64,000 nucleotides of DNA, taken from assembly GCF_018882295.1 (NCBI RefSeq), contig NZ_JACVOR010000002.1:310001-374000 (forward strand). The letters run 5' to 3'. The stretch is from Polynucleobacter sp. 80A-SIGWE (GTDB taxonomy: Bacteria > Pseudomonadota > Gammaproteobacteria > Burkholderiales > Burkholderiaceae). Shown piece by piece: positions 18,321 through 26,253 of this stretch. A program made the position numbers and the translations under genes. How positions within the stretch are numbered: position 1 is the stretch's first letter; each line of letters opens with the position of its first letter. The notes beneath the pieces are model-generated. The model was not told the DNA's origin and ran no database searches. It worked only from the letters and a program-made list of their open reading frames with translations.

Positions 18321-18451
18321 ATAACGAAACTGGGTGTAAAACGATCTGTAAAACGGCGGGGGTTGTTTACCGAGCCTGTTCTTAAATATTCAGGCTGATG
18401 AGTCAAACGGATTGTTAGACTTTCCCGTCGTTTACGGTGCATATAAACAAC
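18283..18451 (-). ncRNA. Structured leader RNA with terminator before phoH, possible riboswitch/attenuator or sRNA
   Basis: On the minus strand, GTTGTTTA and TAAACAAC (positions 18451-18444 and 18369-18362) can close a multi-branch structure holding three hairpins: CCGT/ACGG (stem bases at 18437-18434 and 18428-18425), AGTC/GACT (18421-18418, 18404-18401) and AGCCTG/CAGGCT (18396-18391, 18378-18373). A spacer with two TGTAAAACG direct repeats (plus-strand sense) follows. Then comes a ten-pair terminator stem AAACCGTCAA/TTGACGGTTT with a T-rich run, ending just before the phoH ribosome site. Folding was done by eye. I match it to no known class. A weak promoter (TTGCAA-16-TAAAGT, 18477-18450) would start inside the closing stem, so a start further up or read-through from bcp is needed for the full fold. 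Confidence 0.5.
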
Positions 18452-18505
18452 TTTACCCCAAATTTTGGGCTTTGCAAGTACCCCGGATTAAATTAATTTA
18501 AAAAA

Positions 18506-18973
18506 TTATTTAGCGGCTTGAGCTGCTTGTAATACCTCTGTCACATGCCCGGGAACCTTCAGACCGCGCCACTCTTTAACGAGCTTGCCCGATGAGTCAA
18601 AGAGGAAGGTGCTGCGCTCTACACCGCGCACCTGCTTGCCATACATATTCTTGAGCTTCATCACGCTAAAGAGCTGACATAGGGTTTCTTCGGTGTCGGC
18701 AACGAGCTCAAATGGCAGCTCAAGTTTGCTACGGAAGTTGTCGTGTGATTTGAGGCTATCTCGAGATACGCCAACGATCAAGGTATTAGCTTTGGTGAAG
18801 GCGTCAATATTGTCGCGGAATTCACCAGACTCAGCGGTGCAACCAGGAGTCATATCTTTTGGGTAAAAATAGATAACCAGCTTTTTGCCTTTAGCGGAAT
18901 CTGGCGTAAAAGTTAATCCCGATGTTGCTGGGATTGCGCACTGGGGCATTAGCTTGCCGATTTCTACTGTCAT
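18506..18973 (-). CDS. bcp: Thioredoxin-dependent peroxiredoxin (Bcp/PrxQ type)
   Basis: Reduces hydrogen peroxide and organic hydroperoxides in the cytoplasm. The 155 residues have the thioredoxin fold core with FYPKDMTPGCTAESGEFRD near 37-55, where the cysteine of TPGCT is peroxidatic. The second cysteine that many PrxQ proteins carry five residues later is replaced (CTAESGEF), so this is a 1-Cys or atypical form; Cys98 in ETLCQLFSV is another candidate partner. It follows arnD on the same strand after 47 nt and precedes the phoH leader. Confidence 0.9.
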   Translation of the reverse strand: MTVEIGKLMPQCAIPATSGLTFTPDSAKGKKLVIYFYPKDMTPGCTAESGEFRDNIDAFTKANTLIVGVSRDSLKSHDNFRSKLELPFELVADTEETLCQLFSVMKLKNMYGKQVRGVERSTFLFDSSGKLVKEWRGLKVPGHVTEVLQAAQAAK

Positions 18974-19020
18974 GATGGTCTCTCTAATTTAACTTTATGT
19001 ATTACGTAATCTGATGTTAC

Positions 19021-19938
19021 TTAAACTGCTTGCAAAATGAGTTCGCCACTTCGGTTGGGGATCTCGCCCCAGGTTACTGGCTGCACTGCTATTTTATCGA
19101 GTTGCTTAGTGGCTTCCCAGGATTGATGGAGCTCGCCCATGGTGACCAGGTCGTGGCCTTGGTTTAGCCACCCAGCGAGCAATTGCTCAAAGGCGGGAAG
19201 CAGCTTTTGACCTTCTAATTCTGCATGCAAGGTAAATACCTGATCATTTGGATTACTTTGGGTGATTTCCAAGAGTTTCTTTACGGCGCTAAACTCGTCG
19301 GCATTATCAATGCCAATCAATTCATCAAAGGTGGGCAAGGTCGTTGGATATTGCACGTGCTTAGCTTTGCCAGAAGGTAGGTCAAAGCGATAGGGCATTA
19401 AGTTAGGCTCGGCTCTGCCATCGGAGGAATATTTAATACCCCATTGATCGAGTTGCTCGAATGCCGCCTCATTCATTTGCCAGCCAGCAGCGCCATAAGT
19501 AACTGGCGGATGGCCAAAGATCTCCACAAAACGATCCCAGCTTTTTTGCATCTGCGCTTTAGTCCATTGGGCATCACGATTGCGTACGGCGTCTTGCCAA
19601 GCCACATGATCCCAAGTATGAATGCCAGTCTCATGGCCGGCTGCATCAATTGCGCGCATTTCGGCAGCAGCTTGTTTACCAATGTCAGGTCCAGGTAAGA
19701 GGACGCCATAGAGTAGGGTTTTGATGCCGTAGTGCTCAACAACCGAAGTGCGACTGACCTTCTTTAGGAAACCCGGCTTAAAGACCCGCTTGAGAGCCCA
19801 GCCAGTGTGGTCGGGGCCTAGGCTAAATAGGAAGGTGGCTTTGAGGCCAAAACGCTCAAGCGTACGCGCTAGATTGGGTACGCCTTCTTTGGTGCCACGT
19901 AAGGTGTCAACGTCTACCTTGAGAGCAATCTTAGCCAT
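19021..19938 (-). CDS. arnD: ArnD-like deformylase (polysaccharide deacetylase family)
   Basis: Removes the formyl group from undecaprenyl-phospho-4-formamido-arabinose, giving the Ara4N donor. The NodB-like fold starts with ALKVDVDTLRGT (metal-binding Asp), then GVPNLARTLERFGLKATFLFSLGPDHTG, a match to ArnD, and the GHETGIHTWDHVAWQ motif with the metal-binding histidines near 150-160. The 305-residue length is family-typical. It is the last arn gene of a minus-strand operon and starts 12 nt after the decarboxylase gene. Confidence 0.9.
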   Translation of the reverse strand: MAKIALKVDVDTLRGTKEGVPNLARTLERFGLKATFLFSLGPDHTGWALKRVFKPGFLKKVSRTSVVEHYGIKTLLYGVLLPGPDIGKQAAAEMRAIDAAGHETGIHTWDHVAWQDAVRNRDAQWTKAQMQKSWDRFVEIFGHPPVTYGAAGWQMNEAAFEQLDQWGIKYSSDGRAEPNLMPYRFDLPSGKAKHVQYPTTLPTFDELIGIDNADEFSAVKKLLEITQSNPNDQVFTLHAELEGQKLLPAFEQLLAGWLNQGHDLVTMGELHQSWEATKQLDKIAVQPVTWGEIPNRSGELILQAV

Positions 19939-19950
19939 GAACCCCTATGC

Positions 19951-20997
19951 TTATTCGTTATCAACCAAGTGACGTGCTTTTTCTACATCTTCACGATAGG
20001 CTTCGAAAATATTCTTCAGCGCATCGCTCATATTGGTAGTTGGCTTCCAGCCTAATTCACTCATCGTGTTATCAATTGCAGGAACGCGATTCTGAACGTC
20101 TTGATAGCCTTCACCGTAGTAAGCACCAGAAGTAGTTTCTACAATCTTCACTTCATTGGCTGTCTTTGCATACTCTGGAATGCTGCGAGCGATTTCCAGC
20201 ATCTGATTAGCTAGTTCGCGAATAGAGTGATTGTTCTTTGGATTCCCGATGTTGTAGATCTTGCCATTAGCAACACCATCTTTGTTATCGATGATGCGCA
20301 TTAGAGCGTCGATACCATCGTCAACATAAGTAAAGGCACGTTTCTGAGCGCCACCATCAACCACGTTAATAGATTCACCGCGAACGATATGACCCAAGAA
20401 CTGAGTTACTACGCGGGAGGAGCCTTCTTTTGGTGTGTAGATGCTATCTAAACCAGGGCCAATCCAGTTAAATGGGCGGAAGAGGGTGAAGCGCAAACCT
20501 TCCATACCGTAACCCCAAATTACACGATCCATCAATTGCTTAGAGCAAGCGTAAATCCAACGTGGCTTATTGATTGGGCCGTAAACCATATTGGATTTAG
20601 CGGGATCAAATTCACTATCTTCACACATGCCATAGACCTCGGATGTGGATGGAAATACCAAATGCTTTTTGTATTTAACGGCTGAGCGAACGATTGGAAG
20701 GTTTGCCTCGAAGTCGAGTTCAAATACTTTTAATGGCTGCTGAACGTAAGTCGCTGGTGTCGCGATAGCAACTAAAGGCAGAATGACATCGCATTTGCGG
20801 ATGTGATATTCAACCCATTCTTTATTGATGGTGATATCACCTTCAAAGAAATGCATACGAGGATGATTTACTAAATCACCGAGGCGATCGTTCTGCATGT
20901 CCATGCCATAGACATCCCAATCGGTTGTCTCTAGGATGCGTTTTGAAAGGTGGTGACCAATAAAGCCGTTTACGCCAAGAATGAGTACTTTTTTCAT
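19951..20997 (-). CDS. arnA: UDP-glucuronate decarboxylase (ArnA C-terminal domain as separate protein)
   Basis: NAD-dependent oxidative decarboxylation of UDP-glucuronate to UDP-4-keto-pentose. The SDR fold has the Rossmann motif GVNGFIGHHL near 8-17, PSTSEVYGM with the catalytic Ser-Glu pair, YACSKQ with the Tyr-Lys pair, and a conserved C-terminal arginine region (NRVPAIDNT). In E. coli this activity is the C-terminal half of bifunctional ArnA; here it is a free 348-residue protein next to the separate formyltransferase. The order in the operon is formyltransferase then decarboxylase, the same as the domain order of fused ArnA. Confidence 0.92.
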   Translation of the reverse strand: MKKVLILGVNGFIGHHLSKRILETTDWDVYGMDMQNDRLGDLVNHPRMHFFEGDITINKEWVEYHIRKCDVILPLVAIATPATYVQQPLKVFELDFEANLPIVRSAVKYKKHLVFPSTSEVYGMCEDSEFDPAKSNMVYGPINKPRWIYACSKQLMDRVIWGYGMEGLRFTLFRPFNWIGPGLDSIYTPKEGSSRVVTQFLGHIVRGESINVVDGGAQKRAFTYVDDGIDALMRIIDNKDGVANGKIYNIGNPKNNHSIRELANQMLEIARSIPEYAKTANEVKIVETTSGAYYGEGYQDVQNRVPAIDNTMSELGWKPTTNMSDALKNIFEAYREDVEKARHLVDNE

Positions 20998-21042
20998 CTT
21001 TACTGCCTCGTATTTAATCTAAAGGGTGCTGCTTTTAATTTG

Positions 21043-21912
21043 TTAGCTGTTTGCTGGGAACCAGTCCAATATCGCTACCGCTCTCTGGTCGCCACAAACG
21101 CCGAATACCTGATTATCAACCACTTGGATACCGGAAGCCTGAAGATCTAGCTGCCCCGGAAATGGCCCTTCTAGGCTGGTACGAGCCACGATCATGCGCT
21201 GACCTTGCCAGTCGGTAAAAGCCCCGGGATAAGGGGGTGCAACGGCTCTGACGAGGTTGTGAACCTGCTGAGCTGTCTGATCCCACCGAATTTGCCCGTC
21301 TGCAGGCTTTCGGCCTCCAAAATAGCTTCCTTCGGCTAGATTATTGGGTTTTCTGGGAATGTGGCCTTGAACAAGTTCCGGAAGGACTTGGTTCATTACG
21401 GTAACAGCTGCTTGGCTAACTTTGCCAAAGACTTCTGTAGCAGTCTCATTGGGGTCAATTAAGACTGCAGATTGCCCCACGATATCGCCTGCATCCGGCT
21501 TAACTTCCATGATGTGCAATGTGGCACCAGTTTTCGCTTCCCCATGAAGGATGGCCCAATTGACTGGAGCGCGGCCGCGATACTTTGGTAGCAGTGAGCC
21601 GTGCATATTTAGTGCGGCAATTTTGGCGCATGCCAAGAGCTCCGCTGGAATCATGTGGCGGTAATAAAAGGAGAAGAGGTAATCGGGTGCTAGCTTCTGA
21701 ATCTGCGGTACAAGATCCATCAACTGATTTGCATTTGGTGTGATGTAAGGAATCTTTTTTTCCTCACAGAGCTTGGCAACACTCCCAAACCAGACATTCT
21801 CATTGGGGTCATCTTGATGGGTAACTACTAGATCAATTTGTATGCCCGCATTCAGCAATGCCTTGAGGCAATTAACGCCAACATCGTGATAAGCAAAGAC
21901 GACTGCGTGCAA
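21043..21912 (-). CDS. arnA: UDP-Ara4N formyltransferase (ArnA N-terminal domain as separate protein)
   Basis: Formylates UDP-4-amino-arabinose using N10-formyltetrahydrofolate. It contains the formyltransferase signature ALNMHGSLLPKYRGRAPVNWAILHGE with catalytic Asn and His near 100, and the Asp in DAGDIVGQ near 140. A short C-terminal OB-like domain (FTDWQGQRMIVART) follows. At 289 residues it equals the N-terminal half of E. coli ArnA. It abuts arnC with no spacer and lies 45 nt upstream of the decarboxylase gene. Confidence 0.92.
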   Translation of the reverse strand: MHAVVFAYHDVGVNCLKALLNAGIQIDLVVTHQDDPNENVWFGSVAKLCEEKKIPYITPNANQLMDLVPQIQKLAPDYLFSFYYRHMIPAELLACAKIAALNMHGSLLPKYRGRAPVNWAILHGEAKTGATLHIMEVKPDAGDIVGQSAVLIDPNETATEVFGKVSQAAVTVMNQVLPELVQGHIPRKPNNLAEGSYFGGRKPADGQIRWDQTAQQVHNLVRAVAPPYPGAFTDWQGQRMIVARTSLEGPFPGQLDLQASGIQVVDNQVFGVCGDQRAVAILDWFPANS

Positions 21913-22884
21913 TTATTTTTTCTCTAAAACAGTTTGCACAACATAGCGTGGACGCTCGCGTACCTGTTGATAGATGCGACCAATGTATTCACCAAGTAGA
22001 CCAAGGCCAAATAGCATTACGCCAATTAAGAAGAAGGTGAGAGCGAATAAGGTAAATACGCCTTCAACCTCAGCACCTAAAACGAACCGGCGAACTAAGA
22101 GGTATATAAACAAGCTGCCAGCTGCCATTGCCAACAGCATTCCCAAGATTGAGAAAATCTGCAAAGGCATCACGGAGAAGCCGGTCACCAAATCAAAGTT
22201 CAAGCGAATGAGTTGATAGAGGCTGTACTTGGATTCACCGGCAAAACGCTCTTCGTGCTTGACGCTGATTTCGGTAGGGTTGGATGCGAAGGTGTAAGCC
22301 AGCGCCGGAATAAAGGTATTGCTTTCATCGCACTGACGAACGAGATCGACGATGCGACGACTGTAGCCGCGAAGCATGCAGCCTTGGTCAGTCATCGTGA
22401 TACGAGTAATTTTTTCGCGCAAATGATTCATCGCGCGAGAGGCAAATTTTCTGAAGAAGCTGTCGCGACGATCCGCACGAATAGTGCCAACGTAATCATG
22501 ACCCTTGAGTAATTCATTTACTAAGGCGTCTATTTCTTCGGGAGGATTCTGTAGGTCTGCATCCAGCGTGATGATGTATTCACCACGGGAGTATTCAAAG
22601 CCAGCCATGATCGCCATATGCTGACCAAAGTTGCTATGAAATAGCACTGCGCGAGTTACATCCGGGCGCAGTTCAACTTGTTTAGCCAAAATGCCGGCAG
22701 AACGATCTTTGCTGCCATCATTTACAAACACCACTTCATAAGCAATGTTGCGCTTGCTCGCCATGACATCTAGCGCAGGATATAGGCGATCAAAGAGGGC
22801 TTGAAGACCATCTTCCTCGTTGTAAACGGGAATGACAATACTGAGTATCGGATTGCAGGCTTGGGTAGCTAAATTTGCAGTCAT
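21913..22884 (-). CDS. arnC: Undecaprenyl-phosphate formamido-arabinose transferase ArnC
   Basis: GT2 glycosyltransferase that loads the modified pentose onto undecaprenyl phosphate at the inner face of the membrane. The catalytic domain shows IVIPVYNEEDGLQALFDRLYP near 16-36, VFVNDGSKDRS and the LDADLQNPPEEID DxD region near 110. Two C-terminal transmembrane segments (about 235-260 and 275-300) anchor it, followed by GEYIGRIYQQVRERPRY. The length of 323 matches ArnC. It lies between arnB and the formyltransferase gene. Confidence 0.94.
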   Translation of the reverse strand: MTANLATQACNPILSIVIPVYNEEDGLQALFDRLYPALDVMASKRNIAYEVVFVNDGSKDRSAGILAKQVELRPDVTRAVLFHSNFGQHMAIMAGFEYSRGEYIITLDADLQNPPEEIDALVNELLKGHDYVGTIRADRRDSFFRKFASRAMNHLREKITRITMTDQGCMLRGYSRRIVDLVRQCDESNTFIPALAYTFASNPTEISVKHEERFAGESKYSLYQLIRLNFDLVTGFSVMPLQIFSILGMLLAMAAGSLFIYLLVRRFVLGAEVEGVFTLFALTFFLIGVMLFGLGLLGEYIGRIYQQVRERPRYVVQTVLEKK

Positions 22885-22915
22885 GCTGCAATTTTGCCTG
22901 ATTCCGCTCTCGATA

Positions 22916-24088
22916 CTAGTTTTTACGATGTTTCTTCAGAATTCCAGTCAAAGCACTAGCTATACGGCCAATATCTTCATCTGCCATGCCCGGAAAGAGG
23001 GGGAGGGTCAAAATGGCGCGGCCAATGCGCTCTGCTACTGGGGTGGCATTAACTTTGTAACCCAGTTTTTGGTAAAGCGTGAATCCAGTAATGATGGGGT
23101 AATGAACGCCAGTGCCAATGCCTAAATCTTTAAGTTCAGTCATCACTTGCGCGCGATCTACATTCAATTGCTCAAGCGGAAGAACAACTTGGAACATGTG
23201 CCAGTTGCTATCGGTGAAGTTTTCTACTGGCAGCTCTAAATTGAGATTAGCTAGGCCGGCGGATTTCATTTCACTGCGAATGGCATCAAAGTATTGTTTG
23301 GCTAATGCACTCCTACGCGCCTGAAATGCTGGCAGCTGTTTGAGTTGATGCAAGCCAATTACAGCATTCACATCAGTCAAATTATCTTTGCCGCCTAAGA
23401 CGTCTACATCCATGCCATCAATGCCTTGGCGTGTGAGCCCTTGCAGGCGAAACTTTTCTGCAAGTTTAGCTTCGTCAGCATTGTTGAGAACAAGGCAGCC
23501 ACCCTCAACAGTGGATAAATTTTTATTTGCCTGAAAACTAAAGCTCACGAGATCACCAATGCTGCCAATCTTGCGACCTTTCCACTCTGACCCAAATGCT
23601 TGCGCTGCATCTTCAATCACACGTAGCTTATATTGCTTGGCTAGGTCATAGAGTTGATCCATATTGACAGGTAGCCCAGCTAAATAGACGGGCATGATGG
23701 CGCGCGTCTTCGGTGTAATCGCTGCGGCCAGCTTGTTTAAATCAATATTGCGGGTGATGGGATCAATATCCACAAAGACAGGTGTTGCACCAACACTCAG
23801 AATCACATTGGAGGTAGCTACCCAAGAGATTGGGGTGGTAATGACTTCGTCACCCGGCCCAATACCAGCAACCTGGAGGGCGATTTTCATGGTGGCAGTG
23901 CCATTGGCAAAGCAACGCACAGGACGGCCGCCAAAGTATTCACTCAGAGTAGCTTCAAACTCCGCCAGTTTCGGTCCTGAGGTTACCCAACCAGAGCGCA
24001 ATACCTCTGCAACCGCATCAATCGTTTCTTGATTAAAGTGTGGACGCGTAAAAGGAATAAAAGGCAGGGAGTTTTGAGTGACTGACAT
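22916..24088 (-). CDS. arnB: UDP-4-keto-pentose aminotransferase ArnB
   Basis: PLP enzyme of the DegT/DnrJ/EryC1 family that converts UDP-4-keto-arabinose to UDP-Ara4N with glutamate as donor. PLP-binding Lys189 is in SFSFQANKN, and Asp160 in VIEDAAQAFGS contacts the cofactor nitrogen. The length of 390 is typical. The gene lies 14 nt after arnT and 31 nt before arnC, in one apparent operon. Confidence 0.93.
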   Translation of the reverse strand: MSVTQNSLPFIPFTRPHFNQETIDAVAEVLRSGWVTSGPKLAEFEATLSEYFGGRPVRCFANGTATMKIALQVAGIGPGDEVITTPISWVATSNVILSVGATPVFVDIDPITRNIDLNKLAAAITPKTRAIMPVYLAGLPVNMDQLYDLAKQYKLRVIEDAAQAFGSEWKGRKIGSIGDLVSFSFQANKNLSTVEGGCLVLNNADEAKLAEKFRLQGLTRQGIDGMDVDVLGGKDNLTDVNAVIGLHQLKQLPAFQARRSALAKQYFDAIRSEMKSAGLANLNLELPVENFTDSNWHMFQVVLPLEQLNVDRAQVMTELKDLGIGTGVHYPIITGFTLYQKLGYKVNATPVAERIGRAILTLPLFPGMADEDIGRIASALTGILKKHRKN

Positions 24089-24102
24089 GGGAGCCTTAAA
24101 AA

Positions 24103-25797
24103 TTATTGTGCAGAGTTACTTAGTGACTCTGGGTGTTTAACAATGACGCGCCGAGAATCTCTCCCCACTTCTTGCATTGGCACATTGAGTTTTTGCAGCT
24201 CAATAAATTGTTCTGGAACCATGAGAGCGTAAGCAGTTTGATCTTCTTTCCAGCGCTCAATAAAGGCGTCGAAGGTGGAGAGCCACAACTCAGGCTCTTG
24301 CTTCACACCAAACTCAAGTTCATCTGGAGATTCCACCATGATCATGGTTCTACCAAGATAGAAGGGTACTGTGTGATCGAGGATTCTGATTGAATAGAAG
24401 TTGACCTTCTCCGGAATGCCCGCTTTAACTTGCTCAACTAAATCTATACCCGAGACTGCACGACCAAGGGTTTCATGACCTGTACCCGCGATGATTGTGC
24501 AGAGAAAAAAGCCAGAAGCAAAACTGGTGATGCTGCTCAAGCCATTGCGCTTACTTTGGACAAATGCTATTAGGCTAAATGAAATCAATACGATTAGCGC
24601 TGCAATGATCCAGTAAGTGTATTGCGCGTAGGATTCAATTTCATCTGGCCTTGCTTGTTTGCCAACTTCGCTTAAAAAGAAAAAGCCAACGCCGCCCAAG
24701 ATTGCGAAGAAGAGAGCTTGCAATTTCCAAGGCAATCCCATTGAATTACTGAAACCCAGATTGCGGTCTAAGCGATGACCAACAAGCATTGCCAGCGCTG
24801 GAAAAACCGGGATGATGTAGCCGGGTAATTTTGATTGGGACATGCTAAAGAAGCCCATGATCACCGCAAACCAACAAGTCAGCAACCAACCGCTGGAGAA
24901 CTCGCGGTTGCGTTCCCGCCAAGCCTGAGCAAGGGCTCCAGGGGTTTGTGCAATCCATGGCAAAAAGCCCAGCAGCAGTAGTGGAATGAAGTAATAAATC
25001 GGACCCGTTCTACTATGCGCTGTCTGCGTAAAACGTTGCAGGTGCTCATGAATAAAAAAGAACTCTAGAAATTCTGGATTGCGTTGTGCCACCAGCACAA
25101 ACCATGGTGTAGTAATTACTAAAAATAAAATCGTGCCACTAATGATGTGTAGGCGTTTCCAAATCTTCCAGTCCCATGCAGTAATGGAATAAACAATGAA
25201 GACCATGCCGGGGATGGCGACTCCGATGACGCCTTTGGATAATGTTGCTAAGGCCATGAAGGCCCAGCAGGCCCACATCCACTTTCTAGTGTCGTTTGAG
25301 TTATGAGAAGTTTGCGCCAACAAAAGACTGCACAGTGCAGCAACTAAAAAAGCTGACAATCCCATGTCTAGTGAGTTGATGTGTCCACCCATCACCCACA
25401 TTGGGCTGGATGCTAAAGCGATAGCAGCCAACCAGCCTGCTCTTGCGCTGTAGACGCGTGCACCAGTAAATCCAATAAATACGATCGTCAGAAATCCAGT
25501 GAGTGCTGTCCACAAGCGCGCCTGCCAGTCACCGATGCCAAAGAGATTAAAGGCGGTAGCAGTAGCCCAAATTTGCAATGGCGGTTTTTCAAAATACTTG
25601 TAACCGTTGTAGCGTGGGGTGACCCAATCTCCGGTCACAAGCATCTCGCGAGCAATCTCGGCATAGCGGCCTTCGTCAGACGGTATGAGGTGACGGTAGT
25701 TGAGGGTGCCAAACCATAGCAAGGCATAGATCAGCACCAGAATCAAAATCGATGCTGGATTGAGGGCGCTTGACTGCCGAATTTGGCCAAATTGCAT
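24103..25797 (-). CDS. arnT: Lipid A aminoarabinose transferase ArnT
   Basis: Integral membrane GT83 glycosyltransferase that moves Ara4N from undecaprenyl phosphate to lipid A phosphates on the periplasmic face, lowering negative charge and polymyxin binding. The 564 residues begin with a membrane segment followed by RHLIPSDEGRYAEIAREML, the conserved first periplasmic loop with the catalytic Asp-Glu pair, then about a dozen hydrophobic segments and a soluble C-terminal domain. Its ATG overlaps the preceding stop as TAATG. ArnT is the first arn gene after the small upstream ORF. Confidence 0.92.
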   Translation of the reverse strand: MQFGQIRQSSALNPASILILVLIYALLWFGTLNYRHLIPSDEGRYAEIAREMLVTGDWVTPRYNGYKYFEKPPLQIWATATAFNLFGIGDWQARLWTALTGFLTIVFIGFTGARVYSARAGWLAAIALASSPMWVMGGHINSLDMGLSAFLVAALCSLLLAQTSHNSNDTRKWMWACWAFMALATLSKGVIGVAIPGMVFIVYSITAWDWKIWKRLHIISGTILFLVITTPWFVLVAQRNPEFLEFFFIHEHLQRFTQTAHSRTGPIYYFIPLLLLGFLPWIAQTPGALAQAWRERNREFSSGWLLTCWFAVIMGFFSMSQSKLPGYIIPVFPALAMLVGHRLDRNLGFSNSMGLPWKLQALFFAILGGVGFFFLSEVGKQARPDEIESYAQYTYWIIAALIVLISFSLIAFVQSKRNGLSSITSFASGFFLCTIIAGTGHETLGRAVSGIDLVEQVKAGIPEKVNFYSIRILDHTVPFYLGRTMIMVESPDELEFGVKQEPELWLSTFDAFIERWKEDQTAYALMVPEQFIELQKLNVPMQEVGRDSRRVIVKHPESLSNSAQ

Positions 25798-26174
25798 TAG
25801 GCAGCTTCCACAATGAGGGCGAGAAGAACCTGGCGACCTTCACCTACAAGAATATTGTAGGTGCGACAGGCTGCTTGAGAATCCATTACTTCAAAGCCAA
25901 TCTTGGCCTCTATGAGGGTCTTGAGTAACTCGGGCTTAGGAAAGCGCTGGCGTTTACCAGTGCCAATAATGATTAATTCAGGCTTAAGAGAGGCCATTTG
26001 AGTGAAATCTGCTGGGGTCAGATCATCAAAGGTCTTGATGGCCCATTCGAGGATTTCACCGTCGGAACTCAATAAAACCGCGTGACTATAGGGGATCTTA
26101 TTGATCTCGATGTAGTCATCGCCGTAACCGGTGATCGTATTGGCTCCGGAATGGGGGTCAGATTGAAGCTTCAC
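25797..26174 (-). CDS. Mth938-like (DUF498) domain protein
   Basis: A 125-residue protein with the Mth938/NDUFAF3-like fold: VLLSSDGEILEW early, then PELIIIGTGKRQRFPKPELL near 75-93 and a C-terminal CRTYNILVGEGRQVLLALIVEA. Homologues are common small cytoplasmic proteins whose bacterial role is unknown; the mitochondrial relative assists complex I assembly. Its stop overlaps the arnT start by one base, so it leads the arn operon, perhaps only by chance of position. It is divergent from alaA with 79 bp between. Confidence 0.8.
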   Translation of the reverse strand: MKLQSDPHSGANTITGYGDDYIEINKIPYSHAVLLSSDGEILEWAIKTFDDLTPADFTQMASLKPELIIIGTGKRQRFPKPELLKTLIEAKIGFEVMDSQAACRTYNILVGEGRQVLLALIVEAA

Positions 26175-26253
26175 ATGGACTCTCTGTCATAATTATGAGG
26201 ATTATAGCTAGCTGTTTTTTCCTAGATTTCAAGAACTTACCCTTTAATTTATT

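Noticed and set aside
18394..18430. CTGATGAGTC followed by GAC and a GTC triplet on the plus strand, like a hammerhead ribozyme core
   Set aside because: The obligatory GAAA after stem II is absent (TTTC instead) and the flanking stems do not form the three-helix junction.
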